Source: Peptoniphilus obesi ph1
Lineage (GTDB): Bacteria > Bacillota > Clostridia > Tissierellales > Peptoniphilaceae
Direction: 5' to 3'
NCBI RefSeq assembly: GCF_000311865.1
Contig: NZ_HE978582.1
Coordinates: 309,971 to 373,970 of the forward strand
DNA: 64,000 nt
This document shows, piece by piece, positions 26,436-34,116 of this stretch. The translations under genes and the position numbers were made by a program. Position 1 is the stretch's first letter, and each line of letters starts with the position of its first letter. The notes below the pieces were generated by a model, which searched no databases, was not told the DNA's origin, and was given only the letters and a program-made list of their open reading frames with translations.

Positions 26436-26468
26436 ATAAAAAAGTCTATACAAATTTTGTATAGACTT
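26436..26468 (-). terminator. Intrinsic terminator
   Basis: AAAGTCTATACAAA pairs perfectly with its complement (arms 26441-26454 and 26455-26468) with a U-tract on the minus strand, after the second yjiH-type gene. Confidence 0.85.
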
Positions 26469-26484
26469 TCCTTATAAAATTAAT

Positions 26485-27918
26485 TTATGCATACAATAGT
26501 TTTGCAAATAGTGCAACTATTGGGACTGCTATTACTGTTCTTAATATAAATATAAGAACTAGTTGACCAACACTTAATCCTGCATCAGATTGTAACATTG
26601 CATTAGCACTTTCTGTGAAGAATATAATTTGTACTGTTGAAAGAACTATTACAAAGAATACACTTGCTGGTGCTATTGTTTGTCCTGCTATTGTCATAAC
26701 TGGAAGTGCGATTTCTGCTATACCTACTAGTGTAGCCGGTGCTATTGCTTCAGCATTTTCAAGACCCATAAGTTTTAGGTATGGAACCATTGGTTTACCT
26801 ATCCATTCAAATGCTGGAGTATAAGTAGAGATTAACATTGAAAGCACTGTTAATGCTTGTACGAATGTGACTACTTTTAAAGCAAAAGCTAAAACATCTT
26901 CTATTGATGTTATAAATACAGAGTATTTTGCATTTGAAGCTTTTGTTGTAGCTGCTGCTATAGCTTTCTTAAAGATTTTAGAATCATATTTTCCAGCTTT
27001 TCTCATTTCAGCTGTTTGAGCTACACCATTTTTATATTGACTCTTTTTCTTTGAAAGAGGTGGAATTCTTATTACTATTACAGCTAGGATAAATACAGTT
27101 ATTAATGATACTAAAACTGCATTACCATACATATATTGTGTATCTGTGATTGATACTAATAGTGCGAAGAATCCTAGTGATACTACTGAGAAGTTTGTCA
27201 TGATACAACAAGCTTCTTTTTCTGTGTATACGTTTTCGTTATAAAGTTTGTTTGTAATAAATACACCTACTGCTGGAGCTGCAACGAATGATGATAAAGC
27301 ATCAACTGCAGATTGTCCAGGTAGTAAGAATACTCTACGCATGATTGGTTCAATTAATGTTCCTATTAATTCTAAAACGCCAAATTCAATTAAAAATGTT
27401 ACTAACCAACCAGCTATTGTTACTGTAAATAATGTTGAACCTGCAAGATCTATTGCTAATCCACCTACCTCTGGATTAAGTATGTGTTCTGGTCCAACTT
27501 GAAATACTATCATAGTTGAAAAAACTGCTGATAGATAATATAAAAGTCCAGTAAACCATCCGTCTTTTTTATGAAATTTTCCAAAATAAGTGTCTGGTTT
27601 TATTTTGCCTACTGTATATGTAATTGATAAGGCAATACAAACTACCATTACTAAGTGATGTAAAATATCTGCAAACGCTTGCTTAGCTAGGTCAACAAGG
27701 TATACCATTGGTACTACAGCCTCTGAACCTGATTCATACATTGGTATGAAGAACAGCCAAATTCCTATGCCTGAAAAAATTAAAAACTTAAGAAGATTTT
27801 TAGGTGTTATTGATGAGTAATCAACCTTAATACCAACCTTTTCATTTAATTCACGTTCCACTCTTTCGGCTTCTGACATTTCAAACTCTGCAGTATTTTT
27901 TGAATTATTGCTTTCCAA
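26485..27918 (-). CDS. YjiH family nucleoside-recognition-domain membrane protein (copy 2)
   Basis: A 477-residue paralogue, closest to the copy at 34117; the two share long stretches of almost identical DNA. Conserved blocks include GQSAVDALSSFVAAPAVGVF and EIALPVMTIAGQTIAPASVF. The start is TTG 27918, with AGGAGG 6 nt upstream; a longer reading to 28014 would add a non-family hydrophobic stretch and would run into the terminator of bcd. It lies just downstream of bcd, behind that terminator. Substrate unknown; neighbourhood suggests a fermentation substrate or product (inference). Confidence 0.85.
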   Translation of the reverse strand: MESNNSKNTAEFEMSEAERVERELNEKVGIKVDYSSITPKNLLKFLIFSGIGIWLFFIPMYESGSEAVVPMVYLVDLAKQAFADILHHLVMVVCIALSITYTVGKIKPDTYFGKFHKKDGWFTGLLYYLSAVFSTMIVFQVGPEHILNPEVGGLAIDLAGSTLFTVTIAGWLVTFLIEFGVLELIGTLIEPIMRRVFLLPGQSAVDALSSFVAAPAVGVFITNKLYNENVYTEKEACCIMTNFSVVSLGFFALLVSITDTQYMYGNAVLVSLITVFILAVIVIRIPPLSKKKSQYKNGVAQTAEMRKAGKYDSKIFKKAIAAATTKASNAKYSVFITSIEDVLAFALKVVTFVQALTVLSMLISTYTPAFEWIGKPMVPYLKLMGLENAEAIAPATLVGIAEIALPVMTIAGQTIAPASVFFVIVLSTVQIIFFTESANAMLQSDAGLSVGQLVLIFILRTVIAVPIVALFAKLLYA

Positions 27919-27993
27919 ATTTTGCCTCCTATTAAATTGAAAAATAAAATAATAATAGACTTGTGTAATGTAAATATGCAAGTCTATTATTAT

Positions 27994-28028
27994 AAAAACG
28001 AAATTGTAGGACAAGCCTACAATTTCGT
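27994..28028 (-). terminator. Intrinsic terminator of bcd
   Basis: CGAAATTGTAGG (27999-28010) pairs with CCTACAATTTCG (28016-28027), followed by T's on the minus strand. Confidence 0.8.
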
Positions 28029-28054
28029 TAATTTAAATTAAATTTTATCTAAAA

Positions 28055-29194
28055 TTATCTAAGAACTGATCTAGAGATAACCATTTTTTGTACTTCACTA
28101 GTACCTTCGTAAATTTCAGTTATCTTAGCATCTCTCATCATTCTTTCTAGAGGATATTCTCTAGTATATCCGTAACCACCTAGTAATTGAACACATTTAG
28201 TTGTTACATACATAGCAGTTTCAGCACAGTTTAGTTTTGCATGAGCTGCAGCTACTGAGTATGGTTGTTTGTTGTCTTTTAACCAAGCTGCTTTATATAC
28301 TAGAAGTCTTGCTGCTTCAATTCTATTTTGTAGATCAGCAATTACGAATTGAGTGTTTTGGAAAGAAGATAATGTTCTACCAAATTGTTCTCTTTGTTTT
28401 ACATAGTCAACTGCAACTGCTAGAGCACCTTGTGCAATACCAACAGCTTGAGCTGCTATACCAATTCTACCACCATCTAGTGTGTGAAGTGCAACTTTGA
28501 AACCTTGTCCTTCTTCACCAAGTAGATTTTCTGCAGGAATTTTAGCATTATCAAAAATTAATTCAGCAGTAGCAGATCCTCTGATACCCATTTTTCTTTC
28601 GTGTTTACCAATAGTAAATCCTTCAGTTCCTTCTTCAACTATGAAAGAAGAAATTCCGTGATTTCCTTTTTCTTTATCAGTCATAGCCATTACTACATAG
28701 ATTCCAGCTTCACCAGCATTTGTGATAAAGTTTTTAGAACCGTTTAATACATAGAAATCGCCATCTTTAACAGCTGTTGTTCTTTGTCCTGAAGCGTCAG
28801 TACCAGCGTTTGGTTCAGTAAGACCAAAAGCACCTAGACATTCACCACTAGCTAGTTTTGTTAGGTATTTTTGTTTTTGTTCTTCAGTACCCCAGTCATA
28901 AATTGGAGCTGATCCTAATGAAGTATGTGCAGAAAGAGTTACACCAGTTGAAGCACAAACTTTTGAAAGTTCTTCTACAGCTATAACATAGCTTAGGTAG
29001 TCTCCTTCTTCTCCTTCATATTCTTCTGGCCATGGAATACCTAGCATTCCGTTATCAGCCATTTTTTGTACACTTTCCTTTGGAAATCTTTCTTCTTCGT
29101 CGATTTCTTCAGCAAGTGGTTTAATTTCCTTTTCAGCAAAATCTCTATAGATTTTTTGTATCATCTTTAATTCTTCATCAAATCCAAAATCCAT
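28055..29194 (-). CDS. bcd: Butyryl-CoA dehydrogenase
   Basis: A 379-residue acyl-CoA dehydrogenase that reduces crotonyl-CoA to butyryl-CoA, in anaerobes usually with an Etf pair that bifurcates electrons from NADH to ferredoxin and crotonyl-CoA. FAD- and substrate-binding blocks are present (CLGAFGLTEPNAGTDAS, QLLGGYGYTREYP) and the catalytic base is the Glu in IYEGTSEVQ (~363-371), its usual place in short-chain enzymes. It is closer to clostridial Bcd than the second dehydrogenase at 31493. It lies downstream of etfBA but behind a terminator, with its own candidate promoter. Confidence 0.92.
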   Translation of the reverse strand: MDFGFDEELKMIQKIYRDFAEKEIKPLAEEIDEEERFPKESVQKMADNGMLGIPWPEEYEGEEGDYLSYVIAVEELSKVCASTGVTLSAHTSLGSAPIYDWGTEEQKQKYLTKLASGECLGAFGLTEPNAGTDASGQRTTAVKDGDFYVLNGSKNFITNAGEAGIYVVMAMTDKEKGNHGISSFIVEEGTEGFTIGKHERKMGIRGSATAELIFDNAKIPAENLLGEEGQGFKVALHTLDGGRIGIAAQAVGIAQGALAVAVDYVKQREQFGRTLSSFQNTQFVIADLQNRIEAARLLVYKAAWLKDNKQPYSVAAAHAKLNCAETAMYVTTKCVQLLGGYGYTREYPLERMMRDAKITEIYEGTSEVQKMVISRSVLR

Positions 29195-29239
29195 AATTTT
29201 CCCCTCTCTTTATCCTTACTTTCTTTAATAAGCAAAATA

Positions 29240-29267
29240 TTTATATTCACTTTTTATCTAAAGTCAA
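29240..29267 (-). promoter_or_regulatory. Candidate promoter of bcd
   Basis: TTGACT (29262-29267), 16-nt spacer, TATAAA (29240-29245) on the minus strand, leaving a leader of about 40 nt. Confidence 0.45.
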
Positions 29268-29513
29268 TACCAAGACTATGTAAAGTCTTAAAATCGTTTT
29301 CACTATATTGTATTCAAGACTTTATGTGCATATTTATATCACTTGTCATTGTACAAAATCAACTATAGATACTTATCAAGTAAATATAATAAACTTAACA
29401 CTAATTATATTAATCTATAATTTGCTTTAAGTCAATTTTTAATGCTTTATTAGAAAAAATTTTATTTTTTTTATTTTTTTATATTTTATAAATAATTGAC
29501 GTAAAATTGATTA

Positions 29514-29545
29514 TAAAAAAAGGAGTTGAATTTCTCCAACTCCTT
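29514..29545 (-). terminator. Intrinsic terminator of etfA
   Basis: AAGGAGTTG and CAACTCCTT pair around an 8-nt loop, followed by seven T's on the minus strand, 15 nt after the etfA stop. Confidence 0.85.
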
Positions 29546-29559
29546 AAATTTATTTTATT

Positions 29560-30555
29560 TTATTTTCTAGCTTCGAAAACTTTGTTGATTTCTTCAATCA
29601 TTACAGGGATAACTTTGTAAAGGTCTCCAACAATACCGTAGTTAGCTACAGACATGATAGGAGCTTCTTCATCTTTGTTAATTGCAACGATTACATCAGA
29701 TGTTTTCATACCAGCTAAATGTTGAAGAGCACCTGAAACACCACATGCTACATAAAGTTTAGGGCTAACTGTTTTACCAGTTTGTCCAACTTGGTGTTCA
29801 TATTCAATCCAACCACTATCTACTGCTGCTCTTGAAGCACCAACTGCTGCTCCTAGAGTTTGAGCAAATTCTCTGATTAGGTCAAATCCGCTAGCATCTC
29901 CAAGTCCTCTACCACCAGTTACGATAATAGAAGCATCTGCTAAACTGATTTCTCCACCAGCTTTTTCGATAACGTCTTTAACTATTGTACGAATATCTTC
30001 TTCTGCAAAATCTAATTCAACCTTAACTACTTCGCCAGCTTTTTCACATTCTACTCTTTCCATAGAGTTTGGTCTGATAGTAGCCATTTGAGGTCTTTTT
30101 TCTGGACATTCTAGGTCTATCATTACGTTACCACCGTAGATAGGTCTAGTACATACCATGTTATTATCATCATTTAGAGCTATTGCTGTACAATCTGAAG
30201 CAAGTCCTGTTCCAGCTTTTGCAGCAAATCTAGCAGCTAAATCTTTTCCGTTTTGAGTTGCTGGGAATAATAAAATTTCAGCACTATTATCAGTTACTAC
30301 TTTATCAACAACTTTTGCATATGCTTCACTACGGTATTCTTTAAGAACTTCGTCATCAGCAACAAATACTTTGTCTGCACCGTATTTAGAAGCATTTTTT
30401 GCAGCTTCTTCAACGCCACTACCGATTAGAATAGCGCCTAGATCGTATGATAATTTATCAGCTAGTTTTCTAGCTTCACTTAAAACTTCAAAGGATACAC
30501 CGCTGATAGAACCGCCATTTTGTTCAAGACAAACTAATACTTTTGTTTCTGCCAT
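29560..30555 (-). CDS. etfA: Electron transfer flavoprotein subunit alpha
   Basis: A 331-residue EtfA. The N-terminal half carries the nucleotide-binding-like fold, and the C-terminal FAD domain has the family signature GGRGLGDASGFDLI (~213-226), GASRAAVDSGW and the FAD-binding block with VGQTGKTVSPKLYVACGVSG. It passes electrons to the acyl-CoA dehydrogenases encoded on either side. It starts 18 nt after etfB. An extra N-terminal ferredoxin domain, found in some EtfA proteins, is absent. Confidence 0.95.
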   Translation of the reverse strand: MAETKVLVCLEQNGGSISGVSFEVLSEARKLADKLSYDLGAILIGSGVEEAAKNASKYGADKVFVADDEVLKEYRSEAYAKVVDKVVTDNSAEILLFPATQNGKDLAARFAAKAGTGLASDCTAIALNDDNNMVCTRPIYGGNVMIDLECPEKRPQMATIRPNSMERVECEKAGEVVKVELDFAEEDIRTIVKDVIEKAGGEISLADASIIVTGGRGLGDASGFDLIREFAQTLGAAVGASRAAVDSGWIEYEHQVGQTGKTVSPKLYVACGVSGALQHLAGMKTSDVIVAINKDEEAPIMSVANYGIVGDLYKVIPVMIEEINKVFEARK

Positions 30556-30573
30556 TGCTTTGTTTCCTCCTTA

Positions 30574-31353
30574 TTAAATAATCTTAGCTTCTACAAGCTT
30601 TTGAACAGCTATTACGCCTATTTCTTCTGGTTCACCAGTTATAACTTCTCCGCCTTCTCTTTCAGGTGGTGTGTATAGTTTAACTGTTCTTGTAGGTTGT
30701 GCATCTAACTCAACGTCAAGTGAAGATAATTCAATTACAGGAATTTCCATCTTATTAGCTTTTCTTGTACGTTTAAGGGTTGGGTATCTTGGTTCGTTAA
30801 GAGATTTTTCACAAGTTAAAACAGCTGGCATTGTTGATTCAACAATTTGTTCGTTGAATGAGCTTACTCTTTTACAAGTGATTTTATCTTCTGTAACTTC
30901 TTGAATTTCTTCGATGAAAGTGATTTGTGGAATGTCAAGTTGTTCTGCAAGTTGAGCTCCTACTTGAGCATCATCTGCATCTATTGCTTGTTTACCACAA
31001 AGAATTAAATCGAATTCTCCAATGCTTTTGATAGCTTTAGCTAATATTTCAGCTGTTATATATGCATCTGGATCTTCAACTTTAGGATCATCTACATTTA
31101 CAAGATATGCATGAGCAGCTCCCATAGCTAAACCAATTTTAAGTGATTGTTTACTATCTTCATTTCCCACTGTTATAACACTTACTTCTCCGCCGTGTTC
31201 TTCAGTTAATTGAAGTGCAGCTTCGATAGCATGTTGATCAAATGGGCTGACCATGGTTTCAACACCATCTTTAATAACACGGTTGTTAGCTTCGTCAACT
31301 TTTGGTACTACCGCGTTATCAAGTACTTGCTTAATACAAACCATTATATTCAT
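30574..31353 (-). CDS. etfB: Electron transfer flavoprotein subunit beta
   Basis: A 259-residue EtfB with MVCIKQVLDN at the N-terminus, the AMP/FAD-binding VITVGNEDSK...ALAMG-type region (SLKIGLAMGAAHAYLV) and the KQAIDADDAQVGAQLAEQL signature that, in bifurcating Etfs, binds the second FAD and NADH. This sequence and the Bcd neighbour make electron bifurcation likely, by family knowledge. It precedes etfA in one operon and follows the second acyl-CoA dehydrogenase by 139 nt. Confidence 0.95.
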   Translation of the reverse strand: MNIMVCIKQVLDNAVVPKVDEANNRVIKDGVETMVSPFDQHAIEAALQLTEEHGGEVSVITVGNEDSKQSLKIGLAMGAAHAYLVNVDDPKVEDPDAYITAEILAKAIKSIGEFDLILCGKQAIDADDAQVGAQLAEQLDIPQITFIEEIQEVTEDKITCKRVSSFNEQIVESTMPAVLTCEKSLNEPRYPTLKRTRKANKMEIPVIELSSLDVELDAQPTRTVKLYTPPEREGGEVITGEPEEIGVIAVQKLVEAKII

Positions 31354-31492
31354 ACTTGATCTCTCTCCTTTATAATTTTATATATTCTAAACCTATTTAT
31401 AGCTTATAAAGTTTTAAAGCAAGACTTAAGATTTCGTTACAACCGTTTGTCTTGCTCTAAAACAATTACAACTGATTAATTTTTAATTGAAA

Positions 31493-32635
31493 TTAATTTT
31501 CTCTTAAAATTTGACCAGAAATTACTATTCTTTGAATTTGAGAAGTACCTTCGAATAATTCTAATATTCTTTGGTCTCTGTAAAGTCTTTCAATTTCGTA
31601 TTCTTTCATGTAACCATATCCACCGTGGATTTGAAGAGCTGTAGTTACAATTTTGTGAGCAGATTCTGCACCGAATACTTTAGCCATAGAAGCTACTTTA
31701 GAGAAGTTTTCTCCTCTGTCTTTTAAGTCAGCTGCATAGTAAGTTAGCATTCTTGCTGCTTCTAGTTGAGTTCCCATGTCAGCGATCATCCATGCAATAC
31801 CTTGGAATTTGCTGATTGGTCTACCAAATACTTCTCTTTCTTTAGCATATTTAACAGCTAAATCAAAAGCTCTTTGAGAAACACCAATACACATTGCTGC
31901 TATACCGATACGACCTCTATCAATTACATCAAGAGCAAGTCTGTATCCTTTACCAATTTCGCCAACGATGTTTTCTTTTGGTACTCTACAATCTTCAAAT
32001 ACCATTTCCCAAGTAAGAGCTCCTCTGATACCCATTTTATCGTCACATGCGCCTGGAGTCATTCCTGGAGTTCCTTTTTCTACTACGAAACAAGTAAGTC
32101 CGTCTCTTCCTTTTGAACGGTCAGTCATAGCAAATACTGTTAAGAAATCAGCTTCTGCACCACTTGTGATAAAGTGTTTTACACCGTTGATTACGTAGTC
32201 ATCGCCATCTTCAACTGCTGTTGTTCTAGTTGCTGTTGGGTCAGATCCACCTGCTGGTTCTGTTAAACAAAAAGCTGCAAGTTTTTCACCTTCAAGAGCT
32301 GGTCTTAACCATTTTTCTTTTTGTTCTTCATTACCTGCTAAGTAAATAGCGTCAAATCCTAGGTAGTGACCAGTCATGATTGAACCAGTTGCTGCACATG
32401 CTGCTGTTACTTCTTCCATAGCGATTGCTTCAGAAATAGCATCAGCGCCACCGCCGCCTAGTTCTTCATCATATGCAATACCCATAAGGTCTTGTTCCAT
32501 AAGTCCTTTAACGTTATCCCATGGGAATTCTTGAGTTTTGTCTACTTCTTCAGCTCTTGGTGCTAAAGATCCTTGAGCCCAATCTCTTACCATACGTCTG
32601 ATTTCAATTTGGTCATCTGTGTACTTAAAATTCAT
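31493..32635 (-). CDS. Acyl-CoA dehydrogenase, possibly an enoyl-CoA reductase of an amino-acid reductive branch
   Basis: A 380-residue acyl-CoA dehydrogenase, clearly a paralogue of Bcd but distinct. Binding blocks are present (AAFCLTEPAGGSDPTATRTT, IHGGYGYMKEYEIERLYRD) and the catalytic Glu sits in LFEGTSQIQ. It lies between a CaiB-type CoA-transferase and etfBA. The order transferase-dehydrogenase-etfB-etfA is that of the C. difficile hadA...acdB-etfBA leucine operon, and also resembles carnitine caiA/caiB/fix sets. The substrate is unknown; reduction of a branched or aromatic enoyl-CoA is plausible. GGAGG precedes the ATG. Confidence 0.85.
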   Translation of the reverse strand: MNFKYTDDQIEIRRMVRDWAQGSLAPRAEEVDKTQEFPWDNVKGLMEQDLMGIAYDEELGGGGADAISEAIAMEEVTAACAATGSIMTGHYLGFDAIYLAGNEEQKEKWLRPALEGEKLAAFCLTEPAGGSDPTATRTTAVEDGDDYVINGVKHFITSGAEADFLTVFAMTDRSKGRDGLTCFVVEKGTPGMTPGACDDKMGIRGALTWEMVFEDCRVPKENIVGEIGKGYRLALDVIDRGRIGIAAMCIGVSQRAFDLAVKYAKEREVFGRPISKFQGIAWMIADMGTQLEAARMLTYYAADLKDRGENFSKVASMAKVFGAESAHKIVTTALQIHGGYGYMKEYEIERLYRDQRILELFEGTSQIQRIVISGQILREN

Positions 32636-32738
32636 TATTTCCTCCTTTAAATACTTTTAATTATTTTAGTTGTTAGTAGTAACTGATAATTTATTATCTA
32701 ACCACTACATTATAATTATATTTTTATTAAAAAGCAAA

Positions 32739-33929
32739 TTAAAATACGCCTTCGTCTTTTAATTTTGCTATTTCATCATCACTATAGCCAAGTTCTTCTT
32801 TAAGAACTTCTTCTGTATGTTGGCCAAGAAGTGGTGCTGGATGTGCTGGATCTGGTGGAGTTTTAGATAGTTTAACTGGGTTACCAGTGATCTTTAACTT
32901 ACCTGCTCCTGGTTGATCAATTTCAACAAGCATGTCTCTGTGAAGAATACTTTCATCTTTACAAGCTTGAGCTACATCAAATATTGGTCCACATGGGATT
33001 CCTACTTCGTTGAATTTGTCAATTGCTTCATCAACTGTGTAATCTTTTAACCATTCTTCTATTATAGCTTTTAATTCTACATCGTTTTCTGATCTATGTG
33101 GGTCAGAGTCAAATTTAGGATTCTTTGGAAGATCTGGTTGTCCCATTACATCACATAGTCTTTGGAAGTGTGGATCACTTGCAACAGCTATAATTACATA
33201 ACCACCATCTTTACATTTGTAAATATCAAATGGTGCAGAAAGTGGGTGTCTTGCTCCAACTCTTTTTGGCATAATGCCACCTATTGTATGTCTTACTATA
33301 TTTGTTTCTATAAATGTGAATACACTATCCATCATAGCGATATCAACTAGTTGTCCTTCTCCAGTTCTTTCTCTGTGGAATAGAGCAACCATAATACCAT
33401 ATGCTGCATATAGACCAGCACTGATATCACCTAATGAACTACCAACTCTTGCTGGTGGATTATCAGGATAACCTGTAATGCTCATCATACCTGCTCTACC
33501 TTGTGCAACTATATCATATGCAGGTAAGTTTCTGTGTGGACTGTCTTGTCCAAATCCAGAAATTGAACAGTAAATAATTGATGGATTAATTTCTTTTAAT
33601 TTTTCATATGAGAAACCAAGTTTTTCCATAACACCTGGTTTGAAGTTTTCAACTACTACATCAACTTTTTTTACTAGCTCGTATACGATTTCCTTAGCTT
33701 TATCACTTTTAAAGTTAAGGTCTATACCTTTCTTACCTCTGTTTGCGAATATGTAATATCCACTTTGGTCATTTATAAAAGGTCCAAATATACGGCTACC
33801 ATCGCCTGTTCCAGGTCTTTCAATTTTTATAACTTCTGCCCCAAGGTCAGATAAGTTACTTGTACAGAAAGGACCTGCAAGAACGTTTGTAAAGTCTAAT
33901 ACTTTAATTCCTGCTAGAGCTTTATCCAT
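32739..33929 (-). CDS. CaiB/BaiF family III CoA-transferase
   Basis: A 396-residue family III CoA-transferase, which moves CoA between carboxylic acids through an enzyme-bound anhydride. The catalytic Asp is D168 in SSLGDISAGLYAAYG, in the usual place, and the CoA-binding N-terminal Rossmann part (LAGPFCTSNLSDLGAEVIKI) is intact. Members act on carnitine, oxalate, phenyllactate, 2-hydroxyisocaproate or bile acids, so sequence alone does not fix the substrate. It probably starts the operon caiB-acd-etfB-etfA. GGAGG lies about 12 nt before the ATG, a long spacing. Confidence 0.88.
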   Translation of the reverse strand: MDKALAGIKVLDFTNVLAGPFCTSNLSDLGAEVIKIERPGTGDGSRIFGPFINDQSGYYIFANRGKKGIDLNFKSDKAKEIVYELVKKVDVVVENFKPGVMEKLGFSYEKLKEINPSIIYCSISGFGQDSPHRNLPAYDIVAQGRAGMMSITGYPDNPPARVGSSLGDISAGLYAAYGIMVALFHRERTGEGQLVDIAMMDSVFTFIETNIVRHTIGGIMPKRVGARHPLSAPFDIYKCKDGGYVIIAVASDPHFQRLCDVMGQPDLPKNPKFDSDPHRSENDVELKAIIEEWLKDYTVDEAIDKFNEVGIPCGPIFDVAQACKDESILHRDMLVEIDQPGAGKLKITGNPVKLSKTPPDPAHPAPLLGQHTEEVLKEELGYSDDEIAKLKDEGVF

Positions 33930-33980
33930 TTCTAATTTATTCCTCCTTATTTAATGATGTAATTAACATTGTAAAGTACA

Positions 33981-34014
33981 AAATAATATGATAGTTTTCA
34001 CTATCATATTATTT
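33981..34014 (-). terminator. Strong hairpin between copy 3 of yjiH and caiB
   Basis: A perfect 15-bp stem (AAATAATATGATAGT and its complement) capped by GAAA on the minus strand. The following T-run is short (TTTTGT), so it may be a terminator of the yjiH-type gene or a hairpin in the caiB leader. Confidence 0.55.
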
Positions 34015-34116
34015 CATACTGTTTTATTTTACAACATTAAATTCAATATTAATAGTTATTATTTAGATTAAACTATTATCGTCAAATTTTCGTATGTTTG
34101 TTAAAATTTTTCTAAT

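Larger units (their letters stand above)
29195..29559. other. Intergenic region between etfA and bcd
   Basis: Holds the etfA terminator (29514-29545), a candidate bcd promoter (29240-29267) and a second possible promoter further up (TTGACT at 29430-29435 with TAATAT at 29407-29412). No gene is seen. I found no clear Rex-type TTGT...ACAA site. Confidence 0.5.

Noticed and set aside
26485-28014. Longer start (28014) for yjiH copy 2
   Set aside because: It would translate through the bcd terminator and add residues absent from both paralogues; TTG 27918 has an AGGAGG site.
29195-29559. Rex operator upstream of bcd
   Set aside because: The region was scanned for TTGT(N8)ACAA-like symmetry because Rex often controls butyrate genes. 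Only half-matches were seen.
31354-31492. Stem with GCAAGAC arms between the second acyl-CoA dehydrogenase and etfB as a gene or terminator
   Set aside because: Imperfect stem, large loop and no T-run; at most an mRNA processing or attenuation element.
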